From contig NC_064762.1 of the NCBI RefSeq assembly GCF_011397635.1, positions 20,485,479 to 20,549,478 on the forward strand: a stretch of DNA of 64,000 nt, given 5' to 3'. Origin of the DNA: Epinephelus fuscoguttatus. Taxonomy: Eukaryota > Chordata > Actinopteri > Perciformes > Serranidae. Position numbers and translations under genes: made by a program. Of the stretch, positions 34,148 to 45,545 are shown one piece after another; position 1 is the stretch's first letter, and each line of letters begins with the position of its first letter. The notes beneath the pieces were generated by a model. It was given only the letters and a program-made list of their open reading frames with translations. It searched no databases and was not told the origin of the DNA.

Positions 34148-34365
34148 CATTGCTCACTTTTTATCCACAATTATTATTATTATTGTTATTATTTATTGCT
34201 GTATCCTGTATTTTTTTTAACTTTTTGCATGCCCAGTGTTTTTAAGTTTTTAAAATATTGACATCTTTAATCTGACTCTTTCCCCTGACTGCTGTAACAC
34301 TGGAATTTCTCAATTATGGGATCAGTAAAGGTGTATCTTATCTTATCTTATCTTATCTTATTTAT

Positions 34366-35290
34366 GTGCGTCAGCTCTATGAATAGCCTATGCCGTAGCC
34401 TACGCATATAGCCCACGCTATATGTTGATTCAAAATACACCCAAAACACACATTAAACATGGCTTAACAAACACAAGTACACAAACTGACTTCACTATAA
34501 CTCGCAACATTCACAGACAAAGCACTTTTCTTCATCTGGACACATTTTCCCAACAAATATAACATGCTAATGTTTTTAGCACAAGCCTATGTCATTTTAC
34601 ATTGTATAAATTAGCCTAGCAGCTAGCGGACTTTTCCTCTACTCATATGAAACCAGGGACAACAGCAACATTTAACAAAGTTAATGTTACAAAAACTGGG
34701 CTCCATCACAAGGTTCACTGACAAAACAACTGTCTTATACTTAACACATTTTCCAAAGAAATATAATATGCTGACGTGATTAGCACAAGCCTATGGCATT
34801 TTAGTTTGTATAAATTAGCCTAGCAGCTAGCAGACTTTTCCTTGACTCATATGAAGCCAGGGACAACGGCAACATTTAACAAAGGTAATGTTACAAAATT
34901 TGGCTCCATCACAAGGTTCACTGACAAAGCACAAGCCTATGACATTTTACATTGTATAAATTAGCCTAGCGACAAGCAGAGATTTTCTAAGCTCATATGG
35001 AACCAGGATAAATCACACACAAGACTTAAAATGCTAATTTGTGGAGGCTTTATTGTCTTCACAATTTATTGTTTCTTATCTGTGAAATCAAAGTAAATAA
35101 AAACTTCCTTTCCACTGAGGGAAATGGTTTCATCTTACAAAAATAGACAGGAGGTCTGTGTCACCGCAACATGTAGTTATATTTCTGGAGAGGTGCACGT
35201 CAGGCTACACAGAGCCTATGCTATAGGTACAGCATTGACTCAACGCAGAAGTATAAATCCAGCATTTGTGGATGAGAAATGGTGTAGAAT
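34366..35290. mobile_element. Probable DNA-transposon remnant with internal tandem copies
   Basis: Flanking segments at 34366-34430 (GCGTCAGCTCTATGAATAGC, CCGTAGCCTACGCATATAGC) and 35200-35262 (CACGTCAGGCTACACAGAGC, ACGCAGAAGTATAAATC) look like decayed inverted ends of a GC-rich-ended fish DNA transposon. Between them lie about three diverged copies of a 150-205-bp unit with CACAAGCCTATG (34580, 34784, 34930), AATTAGCCTAGC and TCCATCACAAGGTTCACTGA. No coding capacity. Confidence 0.4.
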
Positions 35291-38005
35291 AAAAACTCAC
35301 AGTACACATCACGTTTTCCCAAAGATGGTTTCTGTCAGTTTAGGTAGTTCTTATCATGGTCCTGAAGTTCAAGTGTTCATTTTTTCTGTAAAGTTGTGTT
35401 TTAATTAGTTATTTGATGCCATAAAAAGGGGGTTTGATGTCATAATTGACAGCTGTGTGTGCCAATTGGTGTGATTGCAATCAATGGTGCTACTCGCAAT
35501 TTCTTGGACAGCTTCATTGGGACTTTCGCTTCCAGAAAACCTCCCTAGAGGGCAGGTCACATGGCTGGTCCAGCTGCAGATATACCTTGGCTTCATTATT
35601 GTACAGTGGGAGCAATTTGAGTTGCATTGTTCATCTTTATATAAAGTCTATTCAATTAACATAGTGAGAGGAAAGAAAAAACAAGCACTCCAGAAGTCAA
35701 GAATCAGAAATATTAACAGTTAAAAAACATTTAAATCTATTGAGAGCTGTATGGTGTTTAAAACCAAGAGGACAAAGTGTGTGAACGTGTTAATATTCTA
35801 GTCATGTAAGACTATTTGTTAAATGGATTCCAGGGCGCCGATCTTTGCTCTGCTTACTGTTGTGAGTAATGGGGGCTCAAGGTGACTCGAGGCCTATCAA
35901 GGAAAACATTCCTCCATGTGACAACAGGAGGGAAGACAAGTGAGTCCTGATTCATTTAGTAAAGAGGGGATGCTGCAGCTTCTAATAGCACCTTCTTGCC
36001 TCCAGCAGGCAGGTATACAACTTATTTTTGGTTGGGTTGTATTTAAGGGGAGGAAAAGCTCTGTAGGTGCAAACAGCGCTTTTTAAAGTTGCATCACCAT
36101 CTAATCAATGAAGCATTGTTTGTGGTTAAATAAAGACTTCCTGCTTCTTGTCTAAAAATCCTTTTTGGTGATTTCTGCTGTGAGTAAATTTGCAAAATAG
36201 CGTCACGATCTCCTTTTATGGACAGATGACTCATAAGAGCTAATTTCATTCACACCTTAGCTTCTATTGAGATGTATGTACCCATGTTGTTAATACACAA
36301 TAATGACTGTGAGACGTTGGCGTTCTGAAGAGGACACTTGAACTACCCGTACAGAATAGCGAATGATCAGCGACCACCAAGGCGCATGGCTTAAGAGTTA
36401 GTGCAGGCCGGTGGCAGTTTAATCAAACCTATTTGGTTTTCAAATCCTCAACAAGGAGCTGCAGTTCCATTATAATAATAGTTATAGTATATTATCATTT
36501 AAAGATTTCCGTCGGATATCAGGGTGTATGTTTATGTGTGTTTACATGCTGTTCTGTAAGCTCTGAGTTGTGTTCTGAGAAAAGTCTGTGCAGAAGGTCA
36601 GACCAATCCAAAGTCTGGTTTAATTGAAATCCTGAGCGTTCCCTTGGAAACCAGCTGACGGGATGAAAGTATGCTGTATGTAGAGGCAGAAAAAATATGA
36701 GAAAAACTGGGAAAAAAAACATTGTAAATTTAATTGCAAACCCATAAAGCATGAAACAATTCATCAGTAATTCTGAAAATGAGAGGCTGTACCAAAATGA
36801 GTCAGGGAGACTGTGTTTGTGAAGCTATGCTTACAGACATGGCTTTTAACCCATGAAATATGGATCTACAACATGACAAGTTGTGCACATTATCATAGAA
36901 GCTGTCTGTTATCGTAGGTGTTTTATGAATGAATTTGTTATTGAATTCAGAATCAATCTCTCACGGTATCCTCCACCTTTCATCATAATTAATTTGTAAC
37001 TCATTTATCTCCCTTGCTATCTCCTTCTCATTTCATCCTCATTGTGTCATCTTCATTTCAGTCACTGACCTTCAATCACAGGAAGACTTCAGTCCCAGAA
37101 TAAGGGTCAGGCGCCCTGCCTTTTCCTCTCGCTCTGAACTCAAATGACTGCTCAATGTGCGGCACGGTTTCCAGTTTATGTTGACAAAAATAGATTTGGG
37201 AGGCTCATCCATCAGAACTGATGCACTGAAAATGCCACTTGTAGGATTCAATTTGGATGACAAAGAAGAAAGAGGAAGTCCTAAAGGTTGATTTTGCAGA
37301 GCCAGAGAAGGGAAATAGTGTCTGCTGAATGAAAAGCGGGGCCCCAGTGTGCCAGGCTTAATGAATTCAAGCTCGTGGAGATGGAAGAAATTATTTTGCA
37401 AAGGTTGAAACTGAGAATGAACCAAGTGCTGGATTCATAAAGGAATTAAGACACAATTTATCAGTGAGCGAATGTTTATTTTGTCTTTGGGAGAGAGACG
37501 GAAAGAAATTAAAAGACAGAATGGAACAAGAGACAAATAAAGAGAGCTCAATTATCTGATCGGGAGCAGCTGAGGATAAGAGCTCACTGCCGGTGAGGAA
37601 ACTATGAATTCAGCAAGATCAGAGTTATGCGTTCCACGTAACATCATCGCTGATGCAGAGCCTATGAATAATTCTTATTATCTATTTTGGAGTCTTGAAT
37701 GTTTCTGTCCCCGGTTCCCATATGAACAGATTCAGAGTAGACTCCGACTGGGTGGGTGGTAGACGCTTTAAAGCAGCTGCATTTGTGAACAGAATGTTAT
37801 CGAGTAATTGAAGGAAGAGAAAGTAAATAAGAAGCAACAGCAGCAGAAATGAACCGGCCTGAAGCAGTGAGAGATACACACAGTGCACTGATGAAGGAGT
37901 GTGAAGCATGAGTGTTGATAAGATGTAGAAAATAAGTAGTCTTGTTTATTTGAACGAAAAAATGCAACCTTCACTCTCTTTGTCTCTCTATGTTTGCGTC
38001 TGGTT

Positions 38006-38039
<34 letters not shown>

Positions 38040-38200
38040 GTTATTTGTTGTGAAGAATTTTCTGGCTTTAATCAGATGCAATGGTTCAGTCCAATTGCCA
38101 GAAGAAAATGACATGTTACAATTCATTTCATACATACTGTATCAAACCAACGTTTCTAAAGTGACACATTTCTGATTACATTTCAATGAGTTGAATCTGT
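35290..38200. other. Non-genic stretch, partly candidate regulatory DNA
   Basis: No gene or classified repeat recognised. About 35820-36320 and 36900-37700 look single-copy, with moderate GC and scattered ATTA cores, as conserved non-coding DNA does; conservation cannot be judged here. A (GT)n microsatellite lies at 38006-38032. Confidence 0.4.
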
Positions 38201-38880
38201 TAAAGGAGACGTCCAGTATTTTGCACTTTGAGCCCCATTTCTGAGTTGTTTATGATGAAATAGAGTGGCTAAGACCAAAATAGTGACAATTGCTCATTTT
38301 CTGAGAATTTGTCTTTCCCCTGCCTGGCTTAACAGTGCTGCCTATGGCCATGTGTGAACCTGTCCCTAAAACCACCTTAAGCTTCGTTTTCAAAGCCATG
38401 AAACTCACCGAGTGGTCAGTGGTGTTCATTGATGTTCTGACATAAAAATCGTAGCAAACTGTGGTTTCCGTGATGATTTATTTGACATTTTGGCTTATCC
38501 ATTGGTTTTGAGGCGGAAACGGAGAGGAGAGGGGGTTGTTTACGACAAGGTTGTAGTCATTGTAGTCTTTTAGCTCAGCGAAAGTGCAGCCTCAACAGTG
38601 CTGTGTGCGCTCCCGGAGGAAGAACGAGAACAAATGAAAAAGTTTTGTAGTAAGTTTGAACAACTGCACAATGGATAACAACCTTCGCAGTACGATGCCT
38701 TTGAACACAACACCAACCTTCTCCTAGAAGCCTAGCGACACCCACGTAAAGGAGCATTATCACTATCAAGTGGGTTGGAGTGTATAATGCTTCAGGGTCA
38801 AACGAACGATCAAGCGGAAGGAGGGGATGGTAGCTGGAGTTACACCTAGGTGAGACAGCTGCCAAGCTGCAGATCACTGT
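38200..38880. repeat. Unclassified interspersed repeat
   Basis: Starts TAAAGGAGACGTCCAGTATT and contains TTTGAGCCCCATTTCTGAGT, a segment I recognise as recurrent in fish genomes. The GC-richer centre (38570-38700) may be a decayed coding part of a DNA transposon. The ends are not defined because no second copy lies in the window. Confidence 0.35.
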
Positions 38881-38884
38881 TTGA

Positions 38885-40160
38885 AACCAACAAACAACAA
38901 AACCAGTTGTTGTTTTTTTTAGCAGGACAGTGAAAGGATTTCAAGCTGTGATTGTGGCACCATAACTGAGTATTTTAAGCCAAAGCATGATAATTTTCTA
39001 ACCATAACCACGCTATATTTGTGCCTAAACATGAACACACAATAAACCATAGCATTGTCATACATAATGTTAGGTTTTAAATAATTCATTGTATAATAAT
39101 GTACAAATTTAACATATGCATGGTTTGCAGAAAGGTACAATGCCAACATGTATTCTGGCAATTGCATTAATAGCGCTGAATCTCTATTAAAACACAGCAC
39201 CTGCAGTGATGAGTCAGAGGGCTCAGCAGCTGCTGATAAGGTTGATTTACATGCACCAGAGGTCTGTGGGCTCTTTGAAGGAGGTTTAAATCTCACCTTA
39301 CATCAGTGTGAATCATTGATGTTATGGCAACCACCATATAATGATGATTGGGGCTGATCATTACAGTGAGGATTCACTTAGAAACTTGTTCAATTCCTCA
39401 ATCCATATTGGCAATTTGTCAGTAATTGACACAGAAACCTGCTATTGAGAATGAAATTCAAATTATCTCCATAAGTGTAGCAGCCTATTTTGAAACTAAA
39501 TTAGAGAGTTTTAATGGCATAACCACGCTCGAGGGTGTAGCAATAAAGTGAGAGCTTAATATTGGAGTATAATATCCAACCAGTCCAACCAAAAAAAGAT
39601 GGCATTTTGAATGTGAAACATTTCTAAATCAAATATTCAGTGTTGTTGGTTAGTTACAAACTTCATTGTAGCGGAAAGACACATTTCCGCTTTACCACAC
39701 AACACAATTTAAAAACAGAACACCTGTAGCAAAGCCATGAAAAATATATCTTTAAGAGACACACGTAATGTTTTGTGCACTTTATTGAGCAGAATTTAAA
39801 GATGGGATATATATTCTTTTATAACAATGTATAACAATGAGAAGGATGTTACTGATACTGATGTATCCTTCAGGAGATGGTAGAGACCAAAAACAGAGCA
39901 AAAAAAAAAGAGCGTACATTGGATTTACGTTTTATAGGTGGCCAAAAGCACAACTCCAATTGAATGATAGTATTGCTCCATAACTGTTTAACATTAAGTT
40001 GGCTATGGCAACTTAGAGGGTAATAATATTTCAGTGTTGCATTCACAAAGTATTCACTGCCACCAAAAAATCAGTTACTGCAGGTGAAAGCATAACTGCT
40101 GTTTTCATGCCCAGTCTCACTCCCATCTTGTCAAATACTGACGCTTGGTCAGTGGCCTGT
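38885..40160. other. Non-genic stretch
   Basis: No gene seen. A dispersed-repeat segment occurs at 39090-39170 (GGTTTGCAGAAAGGTACAAT, ATTCTGGCAAT), shared with 28300-28360. At 40110-40155 a short piece (CAGTCTCACTCCCATCTTGT) matches the end of family R2. Confidence 0.35.
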
Positions 40161-40162
40161 AA

Positions 40163-40410
40163 ATGGTAAATGGACTGCACTTAAATAGCGTCTTTCTAGT
40201 CACTGGTGGTGGCTACCATACAAGGTGCAACCTGTTACTCGGTTTTTAACACAGTCACAGACTGATGGAACAGCCATCGGAAGCAATTTGGAGTTCAGTA
40301 TCTTGCTCAAAGATACTTCAACATGCAAACTGGAGGAGCCAGGAATCGAACTGCTGATCTTCCAATTAGTGGACGATCCGCTTTACCTCCTGAGCCACAG
40401 CCACCCTTGA
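40163..40410 (-). repeat. tRNA-derived SINE, minus strand
   Basis: Read on the minus strand, the head GGTGGCTGTGGCTCAGGAGG carries an A box and AGTTCGATTCCTGG a B box, followed by CTCCAGTTTGCATGTTGAAG, GAGCAAGATACTGAAC and a 3' part ending at the TTTACCATTTAC segment. This is a second SINE family, different from the one at 2.7 and 7.9 kb. The sequence is well preserved, but the tRNA cloverleaf is not. Confidence 0.7.
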
Positions 40411-40479
40411 TGCTCTGATACCAACACACGTGGGCACCTTTAAGCAGTGGAATGACACCAAGTGGCAACCTCCAGGGCT

Positions 40480-40790
40480 GCAGAAGAAGGCCAACATTGT
40501 AGTGCCAAAAACTGCAGTTCTTTGAATGGCCACTTGGGGCTGACTCCAGAAGCCAGCCGATCCCCATTGACCTCCATGTTAAAATGCCCATCTTTACAAC
40601 AGAAAAAAACAAATTTTCCAGCCTGGTACAAAATTTTTTTTGGTTTCTAAAGCTAATTCCTCCCTCCCTGACAGCTGTGCGGGGTCGAATTTACATAAAG
40701 CCCACCTGTTAATGTTTTATTAAAGCTTAAAGTTACACATAATTAAGTGCAAGCAATTTTAAGTGACAGTCTGCTGATAGTGTCCTCAAC
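40480..40790 (+). repeat. Interspersed repeat R5, copy 1
   Basis: Shares AAAAACTGCAGTTCTTTGAA, TGGCCACTTGGGGCTGACTC, ACAGCAGAAA-type and CAGCCTGGTACAAAA segments with 56405-56720, in the same order and orientation. It is a widespread teleost repeat pattern. Frames in it are not preserved. Confidence 0.6.
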
Positions 40791-40859
40791 TTCTCAGTCA
40801 GATCCACCCCTCGCTCTTCCACAGCGCCAGCCTCTCGCCCCAAATATTGCCACTTCTGG

Positions 40860-41190
40860 CTCTTTAAAGCCAAGATGTATTATGTAGTAGAGAGAGCGGA
40901 CCCAAACACTGCAGAGAGCATAGCACAGGAGCTCAAAAGGATCACTCTTTATTCCAGGAAACAGCAAGTGAACGTCACCAAACCAAATCAAGGATCCGAC
41001 AGAGACTGAACTGAAAACCAGGTCTTACATACAAAGTAGTCTGATGGGGGGATAAAAGGCAGGTGGAGAAAAAGGGTGAAGAAGCTCAGGTTGGGGGAAT
41101 AAAGTGAAGAGGCTAAAACAGAGCAAACGAAGGAAAGGCACTAATTGGGGGAGTGAGAACAGGTGAGTGAAACTATCAAAGCAGGGCTGA
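40860..41190. repeat. Unclassified dispersed repeat, part 1
   Basis: Composition and phrases such as GATCACTCTTTATTCCAGGA and GGAGTGAGAACAGGTGAG are typical of a common fish repeat, possibly retroelement-derived. It seems to continue after the MITE at 41850-42045 (AAAATAAAACAGGAAACAGC, CCTGGATCATGACAAT). Class not determined. Confidence 0.3.
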
Positions 41191-41191
41191 T

Positions 41192-41841
41192 GTTTCTCAA
41201 AGTCAAGGAAGAATCCTCAAATCGCTGAGTTTCAAGGATGCTACGTCATCAGATCCCACCTGAGGACTGTTCCAATGTCAAGGATCCTTCAAATTCTACA
41301 GAGGACTGAGTCCTTCAGAGAATTTTCAAGGATGAATGTGTGTATCCTCAGTGAGTATAAAAATACCAGCAATTCTTTGCACATGGTTTATTGACAGAAA
41401 CCTCATAATTTACACTTTCCAATGTGTCCCCTGCCAACTAATGAGCTTTTTAAAATAACATGATTGAGATAAAACATAAAAGTTTTTAATTTATCATTTA
41501 CAGCAGTGATAGAGCGCTTAGTGCCACAAAAGTTTCATTTACCCTACCTGTTTGGATTTTTTATAATCCAGAAAAATATTCTCCCTAAAAGTCATGTGAC
41601 TTTGAAAATACTGCTCACATTTGTTCAAGCTGTACAACAACATCAGAGAGTGCCAAAATTATCACAGAATCCTGAAACCCCCTCAGTCCACCAAGGGTTA
41701 ATGACGCACATCTGGGGACACTTGTTAGCCTGTTCCAGTGTGTGTTCACTGGATGCTAGGAAGGACTCTTGCGTTGCCTCTGTAGGATCCTTCCTTGGTA
41801 GGACCTGACCTGCCAAGGAAGGATCCTTGACTTTGAGAAAC
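41192..41841. mobile_element. MITE with inverted GTTTCTCAAAGTCAAGGA ends
   Basis: The left end GTTTCTCAAAGTCAAGGAAG is matched by the inverse of the right end (AAGGATCCTTGACTTTGAGAAAC), with further AAGGATCC motifs on both sides. It is about 650 bp and non-coding. Target duplication is not evident, so the superfamily is left open. Confidence 0.65.
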
Positions 41842-42049
41842 ACCAAAAGACTACGGTGGGAAAACAAACAAAGACAAGAAATGAAGGCAGACATGACACA
41901 TAAGGAGTGAATCTACAAAATAAAACAGGAAACAGCGTGAACATGAATGACCATGAAACAAGGACTACAAACAGAAAATCCAGCGAACAAAATCCTAGAG
42001 ATAAGACTACAAATGAAAAAACCCTGGATCATGACAATATGGAAACGGC

Positions 42050-42930
42050 CGAAATGCCAAACTCAACACTTAAAAATGGGTATCACAAACCAATGGGTGA
42101 TGTCACGGTAGCTACGTCTAATATTTTTACAGTCTATGTATGAGACACAATGGGCAGTGTCATTTTTTGACACTCTGAGCAACTAGTGTGGTATAAGGAA
42201 CGAGAAAGTGCTCATAGAGTGGGCGGGAGGGGACGTGAATTGGTCAAACAAACCCTGGACTTTCACCTAGAAAACTCAGTGTTTGTCTCTTGTGTGAAAC
42301 CAGAAGTCAAACAAGTTACTTTAATAACAACATTGTGTGCAAGTATCTGTATCATTCTACACTAGTGACGTATGTCATCTGATGTTACACTACGTTAGTA
42401 CCAACTGTACTTATTTTAAAGCAGCTGTGCTGAACTTTTTACCATTTATAAAACTGTCCCTAGTTTGTATCACCCCCCCTTAAAGATCTGCATATTGATT
42501 TGAACCCAACAGCGACAAAAAAGCCTTCCTCTATATGGCTATTTAGCGTGGCCTCGGTCAGGTCGGACACAGCGGAAGTCAGCAAAGCAGAATACAGCAC
42601 CCGGAGGCGGAAGTAAGCCTGCACGCCTGCAGCGGCCTGCAGCCATTAAACCACAGAAGAAGAAGGAGCTGTGTTTACGAGTAGGATTTAAGAAACAGGT
42701 TAAATGACATGTAGTAGGGAGTAGTGAATGATTTCGGACACATTGCACACTCTTGTACAGTAGGTGGTGGCATGCACCTGGAAGCTGTTTGCGATCTGCC
42801 AATAAATTTAGAAAAGAAGAAGAGCTGTGTTTACAGAGAGTGTTCTTCAAGTAAGCGGTACGGAACAGGCATTGCTACACACATAACAGTTTTACCAGAT
42901 GTATCTATAAGGACCTGGTTGTACTTTCAA
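42050..42930. other. Non-genic stretch with repeat segments
   Basis: The part at about 42600-42860 contains two related segments ending in AGAAGAAG..AGCTGTGTTTAC (42658-42677 and 42818-42835) and TAGGTGGTGGCATGCACCT, which looks like an interspersed repeat. No gene recognised. Confidence 0.35.
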
Positions 42931-42934
42931 TGTC

Positions 42935-43162
42935 ATGGCGGATAAGGAAGGAGCACCATCTAAAAGCAAAAGAACAGAAGAACAGAAGAAGGGTAAACGG
43001 GACAGTGATAGGGCTTGAGCCCAAATGCGTGTAAACCTCGGTTGGGCATTCACCAAGTGGAGAGAACTGAGAGATTTGAAAGGTTTTAAAACTGATCCCA
43101 GAATATACTGCAACTTGTCAGACGTTGTTTCACTTCAATATATGACGACATGGAAGTTATAA
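42935..43162 (+). pseudogene. N-terminal fragment of a transposon-encoded protein, internal stop
   Basis: An ATG-started frame reads MADKEGAPSKSKRTEEQKKG and then KRDSDRA, followed by TGA at 43016-43018. After it the same frame continues MRVNLGWAFTKWRELRDLKG and FKTDP before decaying to a stop at 43160. Related fish proteins from multicopy DNA transposons have a basic head followed by RVN.G.AF.RWRELR; the stop replaces what is probably an Arg codon (CGA to TGA, a CpG change). I recall this pattern from uncharacterised teleost proteins but cannot name the superfamily with certainty. Confidence 0.5.
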
Positions 43163-43164
43163 GC

Positions 43165-45285
43165 AAACTAAATGTAACATTAGCTGATGTGAATCACTTT
43201 TGTCTAATAACGTTACAACAAACGCCACAAAATTATCTGTGACTGTGACCATGAACACAAATACACAGCAGGCAGTTGTCCTCAGTTTATAAGAAATTCA
43301 GAGCTACACCAGAACATTTATGATTTCCTCTCACTCTCCAAAACAAATGCATGCGGTAATTGCAGTCGAGATTTTACGAATGAAGCCGAATGCCGGCTGC
43401 AGTCGGAGTTTTACAATACCAGGCTGTGGGTGTCACACCGCTTCGACCAAAGGGGGCACTATAATCAACGAAAACGTAAAGTTCCGCACAGCTGTTTAAA
43501 TCAAACCATGATGTTTTTTTGTTGTTTTTGTTGCCTAAACCTAAATCAGGAAACCAATTTGTTTTTTCTTTTTTACTTACGTACTTACTTTTATTTAAGT
43601 TTATTCTAAAAAGAGACACATTGCATGTAACAAGCCTTCACTGACGAGCTGTCCCTAAGCATTAAAAACTGACAAAGGAAGGAGCGTCATATTTTGACGT
43701 GTAGGCCCACCACCCAAGAGTCAGTAGGCTTTTTGAAAATTGGCAGTATGAATGTGTTGCCCAGTCCCGATTGGCCAACGTTTGCACACTGATGTGAAAG
43801 GAGTAACTGTGCTAATGCTAACCTGCTGATGTAGTATGTTCACGCTACGCTGGGTTTAGACTATAAAGCTTATGAAGCTCTAGCAGAAGTTCAGTCAGGA
43901 GGACAACACTTTTTCACACTCAATACTTGCTCATGCTCTGTCTCTGGCTGTCAGTGTTCAGATCTGTCAATTGAGCCATCAGCTGATTCACAATCAACCA
44001 GTAGCACAGCGACACACCTTCTCTGTCAGTTTATCATCTTACTGCTCCTCATTTTAAATAGTTTCTTGTTATTTCATTTCTTTTTCTGCCCGCAGTCATT
44101 TCATGCTGCTGCTGTGCATACCCTCTGCCCACCCATCACCACCTAATCTTGTCAGATGCAGCCGCTACTCGCCTCAGCAGTCATCGACCAAAGTCAGCAG
44201 CCATCACCACCTCCACCAGTGTGGAGAAACACCATGGAGGGGGGATTTATCTTGCTGCCGCTCAGATGTCCCTCGATCACAAATAATCTCCCTGTGGTGT
44301 CCAACATTTTACTGTTGCTGGTGACGAACTATTATCTATTAATGACGACTGACAATTGACAATTCTATTCCTGGTACCAGACAGCCCTTCATACAGGTGT
44401 TAAAAAATCAATGTTTGGAGCAGACTTTAGATTCCTCACCTCCATATCTAACATTATCTCTGACTGGAGACACTGCTGGAGCTTTAAATACAGAAGGCTA
44501 GGTACATGGAGAGAAAACCATACATAGCAGGATTTTCTTTACATCTGTTATTCTCATTGCGTTTGACACATATCCGTTGTGTTGGTGAAAAGACTTTTCT
44601 CTCCGCACTGACAAGTACTTTGACCATTTAGCTGCCAGCTACCATTGGACCCATTTCTTTTGATCAAAGCCTCTGCAACAGTCACTGTGAAAACAGCACA
44701 GCATATCATCTCACCATGACTACGATGACTTACGCAGAACAAAGCAACAGCCCAGAGAATAGCGGACCAAAGCAAACCCAGTGGGACAGCTTTGAGAAAC
44801 TGGTTGCTTTCATTGAAATATAAATTATTGATCTGCAGATGAATATGAGACATAAAACTGCAGGCTTTGATGTCGCCTTTGGACTCCTTCCTTTAATAAT
44901 GTTAAATTAATAATAACATTTGTTGCTTTGATATGATTACTGTGTAACATCTGTCTGATAATATGGATTTTGTTTTCCTTTGTGAAGGTCTGGACCTCAT
45001 GGGGTTAATATCTGATGTAGAGTAGAGTTCATTATAGCTGTGCTATTTCTGTAGTTTTGTACAGCCTCATTTAAGATTCTCCTTTAGCTGAGCAGCAGAG
45101 AGACAAGAAAGAGGCGATGATGTCATCTGGAGACAAAAAGCAGGACTCAGAGGTACAGGCACACAGGTTGATTCATAGCTGAATAATTCAGTCAAAACAA
45201 ATAGTATGGATGTGATAACTCAACAGTATTCTCAGAGAACACAGAGTCCGTCTCTAATTAGGTACTAACAGACTAAATCTGTGTT
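43165..45285. other. Non-genic stretch
   Basis: No gene recognised. Around 43660-43770 fragments resembling the ends of family R2 (GTCATATTTTGACG, GAATGTGTTGCCCAG) occur. The remainder is apparently single-copy. Confidence 0.35.
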
Positions 45286-45289
45286 CCCA

Positions 45290-45545
45290 CAACACATTCT
45301 CACTCCCAACTCGTCACTCATATTTATGTCTATATACTTCATGCTAGGTATCCTCAGTGCATCTGTTGTTGTCATGTTTTCACAGGAAATGTACAGTTAC
45401 TGCTCGTTAAAATAAACCTACAGCCAATGTCGGTACAACACCTCATATTTATGTTCATTTCCTTCTGCAACAAACTCATGCAGTTGAGTTTAGAAAAAAA
45501 ACATCATGGTTTGGCTCTACATTCATACAGGAAGTGAACACAGGC
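45290..45545 (+). mobile_element. Interspersed repeat R2, copy 2
   Basis: Shares AACACATTCTCACTCCCAAC, TTTTCACAGGAAATGTACA, CCAATGTCGGTACAACACC and CATGGTTTGGCTCTA with the copy at 19.6 kb, in the same order and on the same strand. It is shorter and lacks the right end. Confidence 0.5.

Larger units (their letters stand above)
29290..34362 (+). mobile_element. Rex1-like LINE, decayed, split by a hAT element
   Basis: A 5'-truncated non-LTR retrotransposon. Order: APE-type endonuclease (about 29443-30030), a Lys/Arg-rich linker, reverse transcriptase (30776-31858), a C-terminal domain to 32149, then a 3' UTR ending GGGATCAGTAAAGGTGTATC and five CTTAT repeats (34336-34362). The hAT element at 32256-34139 interrupts the 3' UTR, with the two UTR halves rejoining at CTTTAACC. 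Protein similarity by eye is to the CR1/L2/Rex1 group; the short reiterated 3' end agrees. Frameshifts and a nonsense codon make it dead. Confidence 0.85.
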
